Positions 54,601 through 60,600 of a stretch of 64,000 bases of DNA are shown piece by piece; the first letter of the stretch is position 1; each line of letters begins with the position of its first letter. Under the pieces are notes generated by a model that saw only the letters and a program-made list of their open reading frames with translations, made no database searches and was not told where the DNA came from. The stretch comes from Sympetrum striolatum (Eukaryota > Arthropoda > Insecta > Odonata > Libellulidae). Where the stretch lies: assembly GCA_947579665.1 (NCBI GenBank), contig CANPUZ010000051.1, positions 248,001-312,000 of the forward strand, in the 5' to 3' direction. The position numbers and the translations under genes were made by a program.

Positions 54601-57600
54601 ACTTTGACAAGCCCTTCTCATAACATTTTTGCTTGGCACAGAAAGGGAAATTCCGTCATCCCTCATTCTACATGGTATACCTCATTATGGAATCCATAGT
54701 TAATTGTTTTTAATTTTATTTATTACGTTTGTTCTTGTCTCAACCTCGTAGGACTATTATTTCTATTTGAAAGCCCTCAGTCGCGTCAAAAAAAACTTAG
54801 AAAGTTAGTCGCTTGGGACTCGGGAATTGGGTCACTCCGAGTTATTTTAGAGAAGTGCCCCACTCCACCACCTCGGATTTCATTGAAATTTTGAATGGAC
54901 ATTGACACATGTCCCTCATGAACAATTGGAAAGTTTTACTTTCGCCGATGGTATACTTGCTGAGATATAGCATTTGTTTTTAACCCCACGTCGCTGCCCT
55001 CTTCCACGACCAAAATAAGAATCATAATTCAATTTCCGTTCTTTTTGTGCTTGTCTCGACTCTTTGAGACAATTCCTTCTAATTTAATGCATCAAAAGAA
55101 ACAAAGCCTGCAACCGATAAAATCGATTTCAATTGCATTTCTTATGAGACAGCTTTTCCTAGTCTGGGATCGAACCGTGGACGATTGGGTTAGTAAAAAG
55201 TGAACTATAATCTGCCCAGAAAAGACGTTTAACCATCTCTGAATTATGAAAGCCGTATATATCGTGGTTCTCCAGTAATATGAGGCGAAAGAATGTGAAA
55301 TTATGGTGAATTATTTTCCTTCAGTTTTGAGATGTATTTATGAATTCGGAAATAAAAAACGTGGCAAATTAACTCAATCGCAGCAATTGAATCGATCAAA
55401 TGTTTGATTCGTCGGAATTCCGAATTCAAGTCGTCAATTTGTCCTTTTTAATTAAAGTGGTGCAGACTTGTACCTTTTTCATTTTTTTCCTCTTTTCGAC
55501 AGTCGCTTGTTATTTTTCTCTGGTGTCGCCACCTGTGGGGGCTTTCGGCAAACAACAACCACGCTTTCGATCCTTCTTTTTTTATTATTCGCTGAGATTA
55601 AATCGCCAAAGGTTCTGTGATTGACCCTTTTTTCCACCGATGATAAATCGAGATTGAAAAAAGCACTTTTTCATAAATTGACCGTTCGCAATATACACCC
55701 GCTCTTTCTTATAATTTGAGTCATACGTATATTCTTTATTATTAATTTATTTCACTATTTGAAGCGTTTATTTGATTCTCAATAGAAAGAAGTAGATTGA
55801 ATTCTAGTTGTCGGTCATGCAACGAGCTATTCTAAGCATACTCATCACTTACTTAGCGAACCCATCTCTAACTAAGCGCACCCATCACTAAATAAGCGCA
55901 CTCATCACTAACTATACACACTCATCACTAACTAAGCACACTCATCACCTACTAAGCTATTTCATCGCTAACTAAGCGCACTCATCATTAACTAAGCTAT
56001 TTCATCACTTACTGTGTGTGCACATAAGATTCAAAGCGCACTCATCACTTACTGAGCGTACTTATCAGATTCTAAGCGTACTTATTGTACAGTTTCCAAG
56101 CATATTCATCACTCACATAGCGTACTTGTAATTTTCTTAGCATACTTATCGGTTCTTAGCGCAGTCATCACTAACTAAGCACACCCATCACTTACTAAGC
56201 GTATTTATTACCTTCTTAGTGTAATCGTCACTTACTAAGCATACTCATCAGATCCAACGCTTACTCGTCACTAACTAAGCATATTCATCACTTATTAAGG
56301 GCACTCTTTACTAACTAATCATTCATATCATATAAAAAGCAATATCATCATATACTAAGCGCAATCATCACTTACTAAGAATACTTATCATTTATTTATC
56401 GACTTTTTAACATGATACCCACTCATTTGAACAATTTGAGGGCCACGTGTATTTTTCCTGCATTTATTTCGCTGAATTGTCGATCCTCTTAACGGGGAAT
56501 ATAAAAGTGGATTGAATTCTAAAGATGTCAATCCAATGAGTAAATGCCCTTTAATTGTACAAAACTAAAATCCAATTCTATTCTATATAGGAAAAGGCAC
56601 TCGTATCGGTCGTCAGGGGGACCGGTTGTTTACTACATCAAAAAGTTAGGATATTTAACGCGTATTTGGTGGAAATTCTCAAAAATTGGATTCGTAAACA
56701 ATATTCCACGACCAAAATGAGAATCTTCATTCAATTTCCTTTCTTTTGGTGCTTGTTTCGACTCTTTAAGACCATTTCTTCTAATTTAATTCTTCGAAAG
56801 AAACAAAGCCTGCAACCGATAAAAGTGAATTTTACGAGTAATCTTTATGGAGATCTATCTGAGTGATCTTGGTTCGAACCCAGCAAAATTCTTGAATCAA
56901 AATGCGACAGTACTTCCTTCCTGATCCCAGAGAACACGTTTGCAATTTCTGAAGCTAATCGGGCAATTGGTTTTGTTAATAAAATGTATTCCTGGGTATA
57001 GAAGTAAACTATAAAGCGGATATTCGGCTTTCTTGCTTTGGAGCCTACTGTCGAATTAAGGAAGGAGATACTGGGCACATTCAAAGTGGGATTCATTTAG
57101 AATTTAGGAGTATTTAAAAGTAAATAAATGTGTTGATTATTAGCTACGTAATGAAGAGGTCATTTTATACGTTTTTTGCAATCAAAGTGACAAATTGCAG
57201 GAGAAATTAGACGATAATTTCAGAGTTTTCTTCATCGCCACAGAATAAAATGCTTTTGTGCTTTTTAGGAATGCACGAAAAGTACATTTCGATGTATTTC
57301 AGTTGCTAAGTAGTGTCGTGAAATGAAGTAAAAGAGAGTATATGCACAAACCTTACGAAAAGTTGTAACTTCGTAGATTATTGCGGTGTTGACTCTATGC
57401 ATGGTTACAGCGTCTAAGAAAAAGGAGTTTCATAAATAAATCGATAAAGATTGTTTTTTTGTGATTGTGTAAGTCAAATTTCATCTCCGAGTTGGGGATT
57501 TTGAAGGAATTATATTTGTTTTCTATTTTATCGTCTCTACTGTTTGATTAAGCTTAGATTAAGTGATGCAGCATTGCCTTTTGAATAAAAAGGGCAAATA

Positions 57601-60600
57601 TATATAATCATAATATCACCTCTGTGAACCTATGGGCACTTTAGGTATATATTTCTATTATATCCATTTGCTAATAATATTGATTATATTTTATATCAAT
57701 CGCGTACTTTAAAATTGCACTTAAGCAAACTTAAAATTTTAATTCCGATCTAAAGATGCATTATCCCCCCTCTTCTATTACGTCAGGGGTTTCTTTAGCC
57801 GTAATCAATTTTGGTCCATCAATCACCTGATGGAATTCCCTCAAGGATCAAACGCAGCATCCCTCTCTTCTACGCTATGGACCGCTCCTAATTACCTTTC
57901 GTTGATAAAGACGTCTTCTCAGAGAGTAAATATTTATAAGGGAGACTCCTTGGTTCAGCCTTTTGAATACTCCAATTACGGATTATTCAAACAATTTCAC
58001 GAACTATTTAAACTTTGAAATTCTATGCTAAGAAAAGAAAATGACTGGATCAGTATTTTAAACTAGTGATGAGATCGCTTAGAATCCGATGATTGCGCTT
58101 AGTAAGTGATCAGTGCGCTAAGAAGGTGATAAGTCCGCTTAGAAAGTGATGAGTGCACTTAGTAAGTGATACATATGCTTAGATTCTGATTGGTGTGCTT
58201 AGTAAATGAATAGTGCAGTTAGTAAGTGATGAATATGCTTAGAAAGTCATAAGTACGCTTATAACTTGATTAGTATCCTTAGTAGGTGATGAGTGCGCTT
58301 AGTTAGGGATGAATTCGCTTATTAAGTGATCAATGCGCTTAGCAAGTGATGAATGTGCTTATTAATTGAAGAGTGCGATTAGTTAGCGATGAATACGCTT
58401 AGTAAGTGATTAGTGCGCTTAGTAAGTAGTGAAAAATATGCTTAGAAAGTGGTGTCTACGCTTATATTTTGATTAGTGTGTTAAGTAAATGATAAGTGCA
58501 CTTAGTAAGTGATGAATACGCATAGTAAGTGATTAGTGCGCTTAGTTGGTGATTAGTATGCTTAGTAAGTGATGAGTATGCTTAGAAAGTATCAAGTACG
58601 CTTAGGATCCGAAAGGTTTGCTTGGTAAATGAAGAGTACGCTTAGAACATGATTAGTTTGCTTAGTAAGTGATGAGTACGCTTAGAATCTGATTAGTATG
58701 CTTAGTGAGTAACGAGAGTGCTTCGTAAGGCATCCGCAAAACACGTTCATTTACGAGTAAAAGTTTCTGCATATTTCTGTCAATATACAAACTGTTTAAA
58801 CATTTCCACTTTCTCGGTAAATGAATAATTAAAACAAATTGAAATTCCCACAATGCATTTCAAACGTTAGAGCCGCCTGGTGTTGAACCCAGGACTTCTT
58901 GGAAGATGTGAATACATATATAACGCCCTTGTAGGAATAAAACTTATTCAATCCAAAGTCACACTGAAGGAAGGTCCTGAAATATAAGATTCCATTATCC
59001 CCGTTTGAAATGCGTAGAGGAATGTAAATAGCGAATCGAACCAAGGACCAGTAGAGATACACAGACAGCGTACATGAAGTTTATTCATAAAATATCTGTT
59101 CAAAAGACGGGTTTCCTTGTTATCGGGAAGGGATCCAGATTCACCCAACAAGGTCGTTCTATATATAATCACATCTTGCAAAAGGAGAATAAACGGGGGC
59201 TTCAGATAGAATACGTATATAAAATGCGAATATATAGATGCTGCGATGTTACTATGAAATCCGCATCACTGTCTTCGGATTGAACTGAAGTTTCGTCTTC
59301 ATCTTTGCGTGGGCTAAGCAAAGTTCTCGAGGATGCTGCGTGGACCAGAGAAGATGAAGGAGGGGTTGAGGAACAACTTTGGGGAAAGTTTCTCTGCCCC
59401 CAGGGGGACCACAATTTGCATTCCCTCTTCGTAATTAAGGTACATCTGCAGAATCAGCGCATTGACGGGTCTCTGGTAAGCAGCGCCTCAATGCCAGGAG
59501 GCGGGAGGAAGAGGAACTAAAGAAGCACGAGTTTGTGGAAGTGACCTTGCAAAGGGTCATTTCTATATAGTACATGATGAGTTAGCTCAGTAAGTGATTG
59601 GGGTGCTTAGTAAGTGATGAAAAAAGCTTAGAATCCGTTGATTATGCTTATGCTTAGCAAGTGATTTGCATACTTGGTAATTGATGAGAAAGTATATTAA
59701 TCGATGACTTTGCTTAGTAACTGATAAATGCACTTAGAATCTGAATAGTATACTTTGAATCTGATGAGTACTGCTTAGAAAGTGATGAGACAGCTTACTA
59801 AGTGATGAGAAAGCGTACTAAGTGATGAGTGCGCTAAGTAAGAGATGACTACGCTTAGTAAGTGATGAATGCGCTTAGAATCTGAAAAGTACACTTTGAA
59901 TCTGCTTAGAAAGTGATTAGTATGCTTAGAATCTGATGAGAATTCTTAGAACCAGATGAGTGTGCTTAGTAAGTGGTGAGACCGCTTAGTATATGATGAC
60001 TTTGCTTACTATATGATGAATTTGCTTTGTTTGAGCTTGAATGAGTTTGCTTATTGAGCGATTAACCTGATAAGTATTTGATTAGTCCGCTTAGTAGGTG
60101 CATTTCTTAGCAGAATACTTTGTAATTCATTTTGAACGCTAGAATATCTTGAGTAAGCTTACTAAGTGATGGACCCGCTTAGAAAATGATTAGAATCCTT
60201 ATTAAGTGATACAGTACGATTAGTATATCTTTAGTTCGCTCAGAAAGTGATAAGTTCGCTCAGTGGATGATTATTCCGCTTAGCATACGATTAGTGCGCT
60301 TAGCAAGGGTTCATTACACTTTTTAATGACTTAAATCAAGCTGTGAATCTGATACACCGATATGTACTTACTTCGCTTAGTTTGTGCTTACTTCGCTTAG
60401 TTTGTTCCTACTTCGCTTAGTTTATGCCTAATTCGCTTAGTTTGTGCTTACTTCGCTTAGTTTATGCTTACTTTGCTAAGTATATGCTTACTTCGCTTAG
60501 TTTGTGCCTACTTCGCTTAGTTTATGCCTAATTCGCTTAGTTTGTGCTTACTTCGCTTAGTTTATGCTTACTTCGCTTAGTTTGTGCTTACTTCGCTTAG

